DNA of 63,853 nucleotides from JAYKJB01 sp035284745 [NCBI: Candidatus Sericytochromatia bacterium] (GCA_035284745.1 JAYKIL010000027.1:1-63853); one strand, 5' to 3'; shown: positions 8,350 to 16,915, counted from the first letter of the stretch. Notes: a model not told the origin generated them from the sequence alone. Program-made: numbers and translations.

Positions 8350-8376
8350 ACGCCCGAGCACTGGGCGCCCGGGCGT
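8350..8376. repeat. 7-bp inverted repeat between convergent genes
   Basis: ACGCCCG (8350-8356) and CGGGCGT (8370-8376) flank a 13-base loop between the glutaredoxin-like gene and the convergent lipoprotein gene. The stem is GC-rich but has no T-run on either strand, so it is at best a weak transcription-end hairpin. Confidence 0.35.
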
Positions 8377-8391
8377 GCCGATGGCGCGGTG

Positions 8392-9339
8392 CTAGTCGCG
8401 GGTGCTTGCGGAGTTCGAGGCGAGCACGGTGTGCACGGTTGCATTGGCGTCCTGTGCGGAGACCGTGGAGGTCAGGGTCACCTCCACCGAGCGTCCCGGT
8501 GCAAGGCTGGTGATCGGCGCGGTGAGAGTCTGGACGACTTCTTGCGACTTATTGAGAAAGCCCTTCGTCTTTAGGAAGTCTACTTTGACCTCACCATTGA
8601 GGGTTTCGGTGGGGTTTTCGTTGGTGATTTTCAGTGTGACCTCTACGCGCTTCAACAGCAAAAATTTACGAACGGTCTGTTTGTCCAAAATTTCGAGTTT
8701 GAGCGCCTTGCTCAAGGGCGCCGTTGAACGAGGGGTTGAAGAGGCGATGGCTTGGGGTGCCTCTGCGAGGCTGACGGGTGTTGGTGAGGCCATTTCATCC
8801 GGCAAAATAAATTTGAATTCAATCCGGCTGGCGCCATTTTCGACCGCGGGGGCGCTTAATTCCAAGCCGAGTTTCGCCTCTTGGTCCGCGATCACTTGGA
8901 CGGTATGGCTCAATTCATTAATAACCGCCTCTTGGGCGTTGAATGCAACCACTCGGGCAGTCAGGGCGCCGGTCGGAAGGTGTTCGAATACCAGCGTGTT
9001 GTTGTTTTTCAGTTCATCAGGGCCCAAGAGCTGACCGATGGGCTCGCTGAGGCCAGGGCCCATGAGCTCAATGCCCACCCCCGCGACGCCCGCCACTTGC
9101 AAACTGCTGAGTTGCAAGGAGAGTTTTCCCGCGGGGATTTCCGCCGATACGGCCGTTTGGGGGGGCGTGACAGCAGGTGTCACCGGAGGGGAAACGGCGA
9201 CAGTTTGCGGCGTTACGGTCGTCGGGCGAATAACCCGGTTCAGGGGAGCACTCGCGGGTGACTTGCCACACCCTGCCAATACGAGGGCGGCTGCCAGCAG
9301 GCTTGACGCGGTCAGTGACTTGAAGCGCAGATGGTTCAT
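8392..9339 (-). CDS. Hypothetical lipoprotein
   Basis: A 315-residue protein with a clear lipoprotein signal (LAAALVLAGC, Cys about residue 24). A Pro/Thr/Val-rich linker of ~45 residues follows. Beyond it come two beta-rich regions separated by a Ser/Thr/Ala/Pro linker near residue 205: one around 70-190 and one around 220-305 that reads like an Ig or transthyretin-type fold (VEVTLKITNENPTETLNGEV). No catalytic motif is visible and no family is recognised. The ATG at 9337-9339 has AAGGGG eight bases upstream, partly inside an inverted repeat. It lies downstream of the phosphodiester glycosidase gene on the same strand. Confidence 0.8.
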   Translation of the reverse strand: MNHLRFKSLTASSLLAAALVLAGCGKSPASAPLNRVIRPTTVTPQTVAVSPPVTPAVTPPQTAVSAEIPAGKLSLQLSSLQVAGVAGVGIELMGPGLSEPIGQLLGPDELKNNNTLVFEHLPTGALTARVVAFNAQEAVINELSHTVQVIADQEAKLGLELSAPAVENGASRIEFKFILPDEMASPTPVSLAEAPQAIASSTPRSTAPLSKALKLEILDKQTVRKFLLLKRVEVTLKITNENPTETLNGEVKVDFLKTKGFLNKSQEVVQTLTAPITSLAPGRSVEVTLTSTVSAQDANATVHTVLASNSASTRD

Positions 9340-9341
9340 CA

Positions 9342-9369
9342 GAGCATCCCCTTATGACTTGAGATGCTC
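9342..9369 (-). promoter_or_regulatory. Inverted repeat around the ribosome binding site of the 9339 lipoprotein
   Basis: GAGCATC/GATGCTC arms (9342-9348, 9363-9369) enclose a 14-base loop. On the minus strand the SD tract AAGGGG spans the loop and the edge of the stem, and the stem ends 2 bases before the ATG, so folding could limit translation. It could also just be leftover intergenic structure. Confidence 0.4.
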
Positions 9370-9437
9370 GTTTTATCGTCCCAAAGGCCTCCGAGCGTTC
9401 TTAAAGACGTATTAATTCTGGTTCAAGGTTTGGCGTT

Positions 9438-10985
9438 TTAATCGGTGAGCCAGCTTGTTACCAAGTTTGCGAGGGTCGGCGAAACCGCTGCAACCGGAGG
9501 CTCGCGTCTTGGGAGCACCAGCAAAGCGGTGCTGACCGGTCTTTCTCGACCCTCTGAGGGTGAGCCGATGACCTTTCCCCGCAGCCACATCGTCGTGGAA
9601 CCTCCCCCATCGAGGTTGATGGCTTCGATGTTACCCAAATCCTTCAACACGTGGGCCAATTCCTGAAGCGTTGCGCCGACGCTGTAGCCGGGCTGCCTTC
9701 CGTCAATGGTGACGAGCATGTATTTTTTGTTGCGCGTAATGCCTATGGCTGTTCGCGGAGCGCGGCCATAAGCAACATCCGCTTTGAATTTCTGTTGTTT
9801 AGCCAGCACGTTAATTCTTCCCGCTTGTATCAGTGTGGGACCCGCGCCCAAGGCGTGCTGAGCATTCACGGGCAGTGTGTGATCGATACGCAGCACTTGC
9901 CCATGCCCAATCAGACGCTTCATTTGAGTGGCCGCTGTTCCCTGACCGCTAAGAACAAATCCGCCACTGGGGATTTCTAGGTTCCCATTTCCGACATTGA
10001 CCACGCGCCCGCCCGCATTGACCGCCATTTCGCAGCGGCTCGGGTCCGCAATGGTGCGCGAGCGCAGGCCATAGTGGCTGGAATAGAGCGTGAGACGGTT
10101 TCGTTTGGCCGACTCGTTGACCCCCATGCAGCGCAGGCGGGTGCCATCTTCAAGAACCACCGAGCTGCGCGGCTTCGCGCTGTGAATGTCGATGCCACCA
10201 TCCAAGTTGAACCAGACCGCGGGCCGATCCATCATCGTTCGACTGACCAACTGGCGATCGAGGACCACGGCGCCCTGTGGCTCCCCCGTGGCGGGTGAAA
10301 AATAGCTTCCATTGACGGCGGCGATGGCCCCGTGCCAATGGCCGAATTGGCTGACCTTCGATAATCCCATGCGTTTGGAGCCCGCAGATGCAATGGCTGG
10401 TTCCAGTGTCACCTGTTGTGGATCTAATTCCAGCGCACGCACACGCATTGGGCCCCGTGAGGTCCAGCGTTGGCCCTCCCACAAAGCAACTCCCGGCGCG
10501 ACCGCTCGAAAAGCCGGCGTCGCTTTGCGGTGGAAAAAAGTGATCTCCAGGCCGCGAGACGTACGATTGACCTCAACAGGGGCCGCATAGCGCCAATCGG
10601 CTTTCAAATAAACCTTGTTCTCAAACGTGTGAATGCGGAGGTGATGCAGGGCGCCTTGATGGATATCCCTCTCGTAGACGGGACCCGCCGACGAGAGGCC
10701 GACGCCCGTTGCCTCCAGGCTCCAATTGGTGACCCTGGCGACTTTTTTATTGATGTGTGCGTTGCGAAGCGGCAAAACGATTTTGGTTTTCCTGGAATCG
10801 ATCGAGACCGGTGAAACCGTTTTTTGCCTGGCCGCCGCCGGGGGCGTCAAGGGCGGTATGACGTTGCCACCCATTGTGATCACGAGTGCAACGACCAAGG
10901 TTCCAACCCTTCTCCAGGTCCGGGCGGGACCCAGGAACGATTGAAATTCAGTGCGTGAATCAAGAACAGGCTGCGTCGGAGACAT
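9438..10985 (-). CDS. Phosphodiester glycosidase (NAGPA-like) family protein, exported
   Basis: The 515-residue protein has an N-terminal hydrophobic segment (VGTLVVALVITMGGNVI, ~28-44) for export or anchoring. An AMIN-like beta domain follows at about 65-150 (KIVLPLRNAHIN, LEITFFH). The NAGPA/phosphodiester glycosidase domain spans ~170-500, with AAVNGSYF, GAGPTLI, RTAIGIT and the signature EAINLDGGGSTTMW. Bacterial members are usually tied to exopolysaccharide or cell-wall glycan turnover. The ATG has GGAGGG seven bases upstream. The exact substrate cannot be read from sequence. Confidence 0.88.
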   Translation of the reverse strand: MSPTQPVLDSRTEFQSFLGPARTWRRVGTLVVALVITMGGNVIPPLTPPAAARQKTVSPVSIDSRKTKIVLPLRNAHINKKVARVTNWSLEATGVGLSSAGPVYERDIHQGALHHLRIHTFENKVYLKADWRYAAPVEVNRTSRGLEITFFHRKATPAFRAVAPGVALWEGQRWTSRGPMRVRALELDPQQVTLEPAIASAGSKRMGLSKVSQFGHWHGAIAAVNGSYFSPATGEPQGAVVLDRQLVSRTMMDRPAVWFNLDGGIDIHSAKPRSSVVLEDGTRLRCMGVNESAKRNRLTLYSSHYGLRSRTIADPSRCEMAVNAGGRVVNVGNGNLEIPSGGFVLSGQGTAATQMKRLIGHGQVLRIDHTLPVNAQHALGAGPTLIQAGRINVLAKQQKFKADVAYGRAPRTAIGITRNKKYMLVTIDGRQPGYSVGATLQELAHVLKDLGNIEAINLDGGGSTTMWLRGKVIGSPSEGRERPVSTALLVLPRREPPVAAVSPTLANLVTSWLTD

Positions 10986-11195
10986 AAGCGTACCCTCCAG
11001 GGCGGGGAGTGAAAGCCAACCAGAAATTCCGACAGAGCGAAGGAGTCTATCGCGCAGAGGAGAACCGGGACGCGCGGCGAAAAGTTTGCCCCCAGGTTTC
11101 GCGGGGAGACCGAACTGACCCTGTTAATTTCATACCCCGGATATGGCCCTGTAAACGTGATATAGCGCACATTTGAGGGTTTTATTATACTGGGC

Positions 11196-11209
11196 CGGTG
11201 TCGACACCG
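11196..11209. promoter_or_regulatory. 14-bp perfect palindrome, candidate operator
   Basis: CGGTGTCGACACCG reads identically on both strands. It lies in a gene-free region between divergent genes. A dimeric-repressor site is one reading; no known consensus is matched with confidence. Confidence 0.35.
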
Positions 11210-11353
11210 TCACGGCGGGTCATGCACAAGATCGATCGTTTGCGATCGCCAGCCATGGTTTGAGTGATGAAAAGCTTAACGTTACGATCGGGTTTTTGAG
11301 GGACATCGACCCCCAATTGGTAAAAATTCAGCAAAATCTTGGGAAATTTCGCT

Positions 11354-11384
11354 AAGGCTTTCTTATCAATGGTTAAGCCTTTTT
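11354..11384 (+). terminator. Terminator-like hairpin in the intergenic region
   Basis: AAGGCTT (11354-11360) pairs with AAGCCTT (11375-11381) and runs into TTTTT. The stem is only 7 bp with a 14-base loop. It lies more than 120 bases before the next gene, so it would end a short upstream transcript or attenuate the downstream gene. Confidence 0.4.
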
Positions 11385-11508
11385 GGGTACTCTATTAAAT
11401 TCTTATTGAAATTCGTATGTCGGTGGCTCGCTCGGCTATAGAATAATGAGAGGAAGGCCGGTGCCCGAAACCGGGAGTGGCTGGGAACGGTTGGGAGGAC
11501 AAGCGACA

Positions 11509-12765
11509 ATGACGATGCCTCAAATGGGTGGCGACTCTCAGAACACGATGCCGATCGCGATCAACGCGGGTCTGTCGGCACGCCAGATCGCAAGACTCGT
11601 TCCAGTGGATCCGAATGCGGCGAAGTTTTCGATGGACGCTTTCCGGACCACCGTCGCGGATCCGCGGGCACTGCTGGAAGCGACGGGAAAAAATTTACCG
11701 CTGTCTGAGGCGCTTGCGCAGCAGAGCTTTGTGACCCGTTTGGCTGCGAAAATCCCTTTCGTACGAAATTTTCTGGGCCCGGATTTTATCCTCAACGAGG
11801 CTATCGGTGGTTTGGGTAAGGATGCCCTTGGCGGACTTTCAAAGGCCCAGGTCACCAAAATTGCGATGGAGGGTGGGGATATCGCGGCCAAGTTGGCGCA
11901 ATCCGGCATGCCGCGCGAGGCTGCAGAGCTTGTTGCTCGCAAGTCGGCAGAGCGTTTGGCCGCCACGGGCGGACAAATCGCGGGTTCGGTTGGGCAGCAG
12001 TTGTTGGGCAGTGTCGATGACCTGGCGAAAGAAGCCGTGGGCATGACGATGAAAAAGGGCTTTAAGTCGGTCACGGAGGAGGCCGTCAAGAAGGCTTTGG
12101 CGAGCCCGGACCCCTACAAGGCTCTGAATGGGTTGGGTTTTTACGCCAAAGATGCCAAGGCCCTCGTGAACAAGGCGTTGGGCTCCTCTGCTGAGGCGGT
12201 GGCGAAAACTGCAACCAGTGAGGCAGCCCAGGCGGCCGGAAAAGCCGCCACACAGGAGGCCAGCAAGGGCGGCATTAAAGGTTTCTTCGGTAAACTGCTC
12301 AGTGGCGCCAAGGGTAACTTCATCGTGGCGGGGGTTTTCTCACTGGGTAGCAATGCGATTCAGTTGGCGCAAGGGAAAATCGGCGTGAAGCAATTCTTGG
12401 GGTTGACCGCCTTGGATACGGCCGCCTACGGAGCCATTGGCTGGGGATCCGCGGCGGCAGGTGCGGCCATCGGTACGGCGTTGTTCCCGGGGGTGGGCTC
12501 GATCGCGGGATTTGTGATCGGCCTGGGCATCGGCTTTGTCGGGGGGGCTGTGTACGAAAAAGTTCTGCGCAATCCAGTGAAAGCTGCCTTGGGTGGTGGG
12601 GGCGCGCAACAGTCCGGATATAACCCGTCGCAATATCAGGGCGCACCTGACGGCAAATCGCCGGTTTCACCGTCCGGCTATCCGGTGACCCCTCCCACGC
12701 CGGGGGTGGATTTGACCTACGAAGAGGCCATGCGGGCCATTGATCGGCTCAGTTCTGGGCGCTAG
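11509..12765 (+). CDS. Unrecognised Ala/Gly-rich protein with C-terminal glycine-zipper hairpin
   Basis: A 418-residue protein from ATG 11509, with GGGAGG ten bases upstream; the frame from 11446 lacks an SD site. There is no signal peptide. The first ~270 residues are helical and Ala/Lys-rich. Residues ~310-375 form a hydrophobic hairpin with repeated small residues (GSAAAGAAIGTALFPGVGS, then FVIGLGIGFVGGAVYE), a glycine-zipper pattern seen in membrane-inserting, pore-forming and some secreted effector proteins. The last ~50 residues are a Gly/Pro/Ser/Tyr-rich tail. No family recognised, so effector-like is only a possibility. A strong terminator follows. Confidence 0.72.
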   Translation: MTMPQMGGDSQNTMPIAINAGLSARQIARLVPVDPNAAKFSMDAFRTTVADPRALLEATGKNLPLSEALAQQSFVTRLAAKIPFVRNFLGPDFILNEAIGGLGKDALGGLSKAQVTKIAMEGGDIAAKLAQSGMPREAAELVARKSAERLAATGGQIAGSVGQQLLGSVDDLAKEAVGMTMKKGFKSVTEEAVKKALASPDPYKALNGLGFYAKDAKALVNKALGSSAEAVAKTATSEAAQAAGKAATQEASKGGIKGFFGKLLSGAKGNFIVAGVFSLGSNAIQLAQGKIGVKQFLGLTALDTAAYGAIGWGSAAAGAAIGTALFPGVGSIAGFVIGLGIGFVGGAVYEKVLRNPVKAALGGGGAQQSGYNPSQYQGAPDGKSPVSPSGYPVTPPTPGVDLTYEEAMRAIDRLSSGR

Positions 12766-12791
12766 GTTTTCAGGTTTTTGACAGAAGCGTT

Positions 12792-12826
12792 GGGGCTGCC
12801 CCACCGGGCAGCCCCGAAAGTTTTTT
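12792..12826 (+). terminator. Rho-independent terminator
   Basis: Perfect 10-bp stem GGGGCTGCCC/GGGCAGCCCC with a 4-base loop (12802-12805), then GAAAG and six T. It ends the glycine-zipper gene just before the convergent apbC. Confidence 0.9.
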
Positions 12827-12834
12827 GTTGAGGC

Positions 12835-13917
12835 TTACCCGTGTCGCGTGGCCTGGCCTGCGACCTGTAACAATTGCTCCAGAGTGGTGCGGGCCAAGTC
12901 ATCAAAGGCTTTGGCCTGCGGACCATTGGGTTCCACCAGCACCACCGGTACTCCTGCGTCACCACTGGCGCGAATCACCGGGTCGAGGGGAACCTCGCCC
13001 AGGAAGGGTACCTGGGCGTGCTCTGCAACCGTTCGTCCACCGCCCCGCGTGAAAATGTCTGTCGTTTCGCCACAGTGTCCGCAGACAAAGTGGCTCATGT
13101 TTTCGATGATGCCCAGAATTGGCGCTTTTGATGCCTGAAGCATCCGCAGGGTTTTGGTGCCAATGGCAGCTGCCACTGGTTGCGGGGTCAACACGATGAC
13201 TGCGCCAGTGAGGGGCACCAGCTGTATCAAGGACAACGGCACATCGCCGGTACCGGGGGGGAGATCGACCAGCAGATAGTCTAAATCACCCCAATCGACG
13301 TCGTGGAAAAATTGTCGCATGGCGCCGGCCAACATAGGGCCTCGCCAGACCACGGGTTCCTCCGGGTCCGGCAATAAAAAGCCCATCGACATCACCTTGA
13401 TCCCGTGGACTGTAATGGGAACGAGTTTTTCGTTGTGCACCTGGGGCTTGTGGTCTATGACTCCCAACAAAAAGGGCACGCTGGGCCCGTAGATGTCGGC
13501 GTCCAGGATACCGACTTTGGCGCCGGTTTTAGCGAGGGCGAGAGCCAAGTTGACGGTCACCGTCGACTTCCCCACGCCGCCTTTTCCTGAACCCACGGCG
13601 ATGACGGTTTTGATTCCCGGCGGCAGACTGGCCGGCCCGCCTGGCGGGGCGCCTTTGTTGGGGGCGGGAGTGTCCGGCTTGACCAGCCAATGAATGGCCA
13701 CATCTTGCACGCCAGTAATTCCTTTCACGGCGGCCTTGAGTGGCTGATCCAACTGGCCTTGTAAGGCGGTTGCGTGAGGCTTGAGCAGCATCGTGAAGGT
13801 GGCAATGCCGTGCATCATCTTTACGTCCTGTACCAGTCCCAAGCTGACCACGTCGTGGCCGAGGTCGGGGACTTCAACTTTTCGCAGCGCGTTCAGGACA
13901 TCTTCTGGGGTGGGCAT
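12835..13917 (-). CDS. apbC: Mrp/ApbC family iron-sulfur cluster carrier ATPase
   Basis: The 360-residue protein has an N-terminal MIP18/DUF59 domain (residues 1-85), then a ParA/MinD-like P-loop ATPase with deviant Walker A GSGKGGVGKSTV near 110, ILDADIYGPSVP, and DLPPGTGD for Walker B. The CxxC pair in HFVCGHCGE near 278-281 is the cluster-bridging site of Mrp/NBP35 proteins. It binds and transfers Fe-S clusters to apo-enzymes in the cytosol. The ATG has AAAGGAG seven bases upstream, and a good promoter lies before it. It appears monocistronic. Confidence 0.95.
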   Translation of the reverse strand: MPTPEDVLNALRKVEVPDLGHDVVSLGLVQDVKMMHGIATFTMLLKPHATALQGQLDQPLKAAVKGITGVQDVAIHWLVKPDTPAPNKGAPPGGPASLPPGIKTVIAVGSGKGGVGKSTVTVNLALALAKTGAKVGILDADIYGPSVPFLLGVIDHKPQVHNEKLVPITVHGIKVMSMGFLLPDPEEPVVWRGPMLAGAMRQFFHDVDWGDLDYLLVDLPPGTGDVPLSLIQLVPLTGAVIVLTPQPVAAAIGTKTLRMLQASKAPILGIIENMSHFVCGHCGETTDIFTRGGGRTVAEHAQVPFLGEVPLDPVIRASGDAGVPVVLVEPNGPQAKAFDDLARTTLEQLLQVAGQATRHG

Positions 13918-13950
13918 GGGCTCGCTCCTTTATGAACTCCCTAAGCGGGT

Positions 13951-13980
13951 ATTATCGCGCTCAAGACGGGCAAGTGTAAA
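13951..13980 (-). promoter_or_regulatory. Predicted sigma70-type promoter for apbC
   Basis: On the minus strand TTTACA (13975-13980) and GATAAT (13951-13956) are 18 bases apart, about 34 bases upstream of the apbC start codon. Confidence 0.55.
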
Positions 13981-14095
13981 CGATTGTTGGGTGATCGCCA
14001 AGTCTTTTTAGCTTTCTCGCTGTGTTGTTTCAGACGGGCATTTGCTTGGATTGATGCTCTGAAACCCAATTTTCACAGAGAGTTGAGGAGAGGCC

Positions 14096-15217
14096 ATGCG
14101 CCCTGTTTGGCTGTTTGCGTGTCTGTTTTTGAGCGGTTGTGGGGGCCCGACCCCTCCTCCCGTTACGTCCGATTCCGCGGAGTCTTCGCCTGATCCATCG
14201 GTCGATTCCTTGAAGCCCCCCAAGTCTCAGGCTGCATCGTCGTCACAGCGTGAGGAGGCGTCTTTCGCGGCCTGGTCCGCACTGGCATCGGGTACGCTCG
14301 AAGCGACAGATGAACAACCCGCCCCTCGGGTGCTGCCCCCCCGTTCATCGCCCCCGTTGAATTCGACGGGTGCGAACTCCGGAAGTGGTTCTGCTGTCTC
14401 GGCGACAGCCACGCCAACAACGACTCCGTCTGCCATCGTGACGGCCAGTCCTTCACCACAGCCTTCGGCCACCCCGACAGCCACCGCTACTCCCCAAGCG
14501 TCTGCCACGACCGCTGTCACGCCGAGCCTTTCGCCTTCTCCCAGTTTGACGCCAACGCCTACGCCAACGCCGACAAGTTCTGCGACCCCGATCGCGAGCA
14601 ATCCCGTCGTATCCGTTGTCCCTGTTCCTGATCCCGGACCATTGGCTGTGCGTGGCCGAATCGTGTTCAACGGGGGACCGCCGCCTGCGCCCATCACTTT
14701 GGCCGTCGTGCGCAGCACTGATTGGCAACAGCGCAACGTGACAACCGATGACCAGGGCTATTTTTACGCGTCAAATCTTGAGCCCGGAACTTACCTGGCC
14801 TATTACTACAACGACACCCAACGAGACCGTATCGGTTACTGGCGCAGTCGTACATTGTCGGTTGATGAGAGCAAAGGGGCGGGTTTTCCTCAAGTAGATT
14901 TTGCCCAACAAGGGTTGGTGAATCAACCCGCGATGGATGCGCGTATTTCCTTGCCTGCTCGTTTTGAGTGGGTTCCGCCGAGTCAGCAGGTGGCATCGTA
15001 TCGCTTCCGGCTCCATTCGACGGGCGGGCGAACGTTTCGACTGATCCATCAAAGCGGGAGCTTTCCTGGTGATTCGACGGAGTACACGTGGGATGGCTCA
15101 GGGGTGAGCGAACCTTTGAACAGCACGAATCGTTATTTCTGGGGTTTGGTGTGGGATGCGGGAGCGGTCGGCGAGGGCGGAAATTTGTACCAGAGCGTGT
15201 ACTTCAATTTGCCGTAA
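14096..15217 (+). CDS. Lipoprotein with Pro/Thr/Ser linker and beta-sandwich C-terminus
   Basis: The 373-residue protein starts at ATG 14096 behind GAGGAG. The signal peptide is very short and ends in a lipobox (FLSGC, Cys at residue 15). Residues ~20-185 are low complexity, ending in Pro-Thr/Ser repeats, a cell-surface spacer. The C-terminal ~190 residues contain a carboxypeptidase-regulatory-like domain (VRGRIVFNGG, VTTDDQGYFYASNLEPGTY) and a beta-rich end (YRFRLHSTGG, TRYFWGLVWDAG-like) typical of extracellular adhesive or sensory domains. No enzyme motif is seen. It is followed after 27 bases by a second lipoprotein with the same kind of linker. Confidence 0.82.
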   Translation: MRPVWLFACLFLSGCGGPTPPPVTSDSAESSPDPSVDSLKPPKSQAASSSQREEASFAAWSALASGTLEATDEQPAPRVLPPRSSPPLNSTGANSGSGSAVSATATPTTTPSAIVTASPSPQPSATPTATATPQASATTAVTPSLSPSPSLTPTPTPTPTSSATPIASNPVVSVVPVPDPGPLAVRGRIVFNGGPPPAPITLAVVRSTDWQQRNVTTDDQGYFYASNLEPGTYLAYYYNDTQRDRIGYWRSRTLSVDESKGAGFPQVDFAQQGLVNQPAMDARISLPARFEWVPPSQQVASYRFRLHSTGGRTFRLIHQSGSFPGDSTEYTWDGSGVSEPLNSTNRYFWGLVWDAGAVGEGGNLYQSVYFNLP

Positions 15218-15244
15218 CGCCAACGTGGATGGGAGGGTCAATCA

Positions 15245-16891
15245 ATGAGTATTTTTCTAAGACGGGAAAGTTGGCTGGCAGTGACCTTCGTTTTAGGGGC
15301 CTGTCAGAGCCTATCGGAGCCAGTGGTGTCACAACCCAAGCCTCGTCCATTGACGCAGGCGAAGGCAGAGGAGCTCTGGAATATCCCTGTGGATGTTGAC
15401 CCGCTGCATGGGGCGGCATTTGAGCGCTCAACGGACGTGGATGGACTTCGTCCTCTGGTCGCCTTTCCAGACGTTTCCCACGATTTATCGACCGGCCTCA
15501 CCAAAGTGACTCTGAGTATTACGCATGCCGGTGCTGGGCCCGCAAATATCTCATTGGAGGTGGACAGCCCGCGCGCCTTGCACGGTTCGAAAGAGCAGGT
15601 TCGTCTCGGGGTGGTTGAGCCCGGCGGCTCACGCACGCTGCCTTTGTATTTTGAGAACCCTAACGCGGGTGGCTTTTCGCTCAACCTTGCTTTGCGATCG
15701 AACCAAGCCATGACAGGAGTCGCACAGCGCTTTGCGCTGAAACAGCAGGCTATAAGCCATGTGGCGACCGCCAGTGACAGTTACGGCACGTTAGAAGCTG
15801 AGCGGGCCGTCGATGGCAATCTCTCCAGTCAATGGGCCAATGCGGATTATCGGGCCCCGAGTGCTTGGCTTGCCATTGATACCGGAAAGCAGCGACCGAT
15901 GTCAGAACTCCACGTCAAGATGCGCCCGTTTAGCGGAGGGGCAAGTTATCGCATTGAGGTTTCAAACGATGGGACAACGTGGCGCGGGGTGTCTGGGCCG
16001 CTGCGAAATACGACGTGGCAAACTGAAACCAAGGTTTTTGCCAATGCGACGGAGGCGCGGCACGTACGGGTCGTATTCACGAACGACCCACTGGCCCCCG
16101 AGAGCCGTTTCAGTGTGTTCGAACTCGGCAGTAATTTTGAGCCGTTAACCACCGCTCCCTCATCCGCTCCCACCGTCGCCCCGACAACCACCCCATCTCC
16201 CAGCCCGCTGCCTTCCTCGACCCCTTCCCCTGCGCCCACGAACACCCCGGTTCCCTCAGGAAATTGGGTCCGTAATTTTGCGTCGGACGGGCTCGGAAGT
16301 GATCCATCGGATTTTATTGACCCGCTGGATGAGGGTTACGTTTACCCGTGGATGCCCCGGGTGTCATGGCAGGTCATGAATGTGAATGGCAGCCGACAAT
16401 ATGTGCATGATGGCTTAGCCAATATGGCATTCCTCAGCTTTCGGCGTTGGCGCGGCTCCGCCCTGGGGCGTTCTGACGGTCGCTTGCCTGATCGGTATTT
16501 TACCGAACTCAACGTGACACCCTTACGGAGCTACACCTATGCCCCGACGGGTGATCAAGGCACACAGGTCTATTATCTTGACCCGTTGAATTACCTTGAG
16601 GTTCTGATTAAACCTCAGTATTTTGAGGTGTGGTCGGCGACGAATGCCGCGCCCTTTCAGTCGCGAGGCTGGAGTCGACTGTTTTGGGAGCCCCTCCAAA
16701 CGGTGGCGGGTCAGACCCGTCGGCTCGGAGCCGATGTGGACGCGGCTCGGGGCCAGATGCGTGTTTTTGTCGATGGCGTCGAGCGAGCCACCGTCACCAG
16801 TCCGGTGCTCACGACCCGTCCACACTGGTATGCGCTGCGTGGTGCAGGAAACATCGTGGCGCACGACAACATTCGCATTGAGTCTCGGTAA
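15245..16891 (+). CDS. Lipoprotein with discoidin (F5/8 type C) domain
   Basis: The 548-residue protein starts at ATG 15245 with GGGAGGG seven bases upstream and has lipobox VLGAC (Cys about 20). Residues ~60-160 look like an Ig-type domain. Residues ~170-300 match a discoidin/F5-8 type C fold (ERAVDGNLSSQWAN, WLAIDTGKQRPMSELHVKM, YRIEVSNDGTTW, ARHVRVVFT), which usually binds glycans. A Thr/Pro/Ser linker follows at 305-340. The C-terminal ~200 residues resemble a concanavalin-like jelly roll (MRVFVDGVERATVTSP). It is likely a surface carbohydrate-binding protein, co-transcribed with the preceding lipoprotein. Confidence 0.85.
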   Translation: MSIFLRRESWLAVTFVLGACQSLSEPVVSQPKPRPLTQAKAEELWNIPVDVDPLHGAAFERSTDVDGLRPLVAFPDVSHDLSTGLTKVTLSITHAGAGPANISLEVDSPRALHGSKEQVRLGVVEPGGSRTLPLYFENPNAGGFSLNLALRSNQAMTGVAQRFALKQQAISHVATASDSYGTLEAERAVDGNLSSQWANADYRAPSAWLAIDTGKQRPMSELHVKMRPFSGGASYRIEVSNDGTTWRGVSGPLRNTTWQTETKVFANATEARHVRVVFTNDPLAPESRFSVFELGSNFEPLTTAPSSAPTVAPTTTPSPSPLPSSTPSPAPTNTPVPSGNWVRNFASDGLGSDPSDFIDPLDEGYVYPWMPRVSWQVMNVNGSRQYVHDGLANMAFLSFRRWRGSALGRSDGRLPDRYFTELNVTPLRSYTYAPTGDQGTQVYYLDPLNYLEVLIKPQYFEVWSATNAAPFQSRGWSRLFWEPLQTVAGQTRRLGADVDAARGQMRVFVDGVERATVTSPVLTTRPHWYALRGAGNIVAHDNIRIESR

Positions 16892-16915
16892 CGCCGAGGG
16901 CACACCCGACCAAGG

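Larger units (their letters stand above)
10986..11508. other. Divergent intergenic region with palindrome and terminator-like hairpin
   Basis: This 523-base gap lies between the divergent glycosidase and glycine-zipper genes. It holds a 14-bp perfect palindrome (11196-11209), a cluster of GATCGATC and GCGATCGC (11230-11249), and a terminator-like hairpin (11354-11384) pointing towards the plus-strand gene. A 60-codon frame (11173-11355) ends inside the hairpin but has no SD site. A small RNA of about 150-200 bases is possible. I found no strong promoter. Confidence 0.5.

Noticed and set aside
11173-11355. 60-codon frame in the 0.5-kb intergenic region
   Set aside because: TTG start without SD site and no recognisable features; it ends inside a hairpin, so an RNA is more likely than a protein.
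11451-11490. Cobalamin-riboswitch-like run (GGAAGG, CCGGTG, AAACCGG) before the glycine-zipper gene
   Set aside because: Only a short stretch resembles the conserved core; the paired elements and kissing loop are not visible.
14227-14736. 169-codon minus-strand frame opposite the Pro/Thr linker
   Set aside because: Gly/Val repeats are the complement of the linker codons; no start signal.
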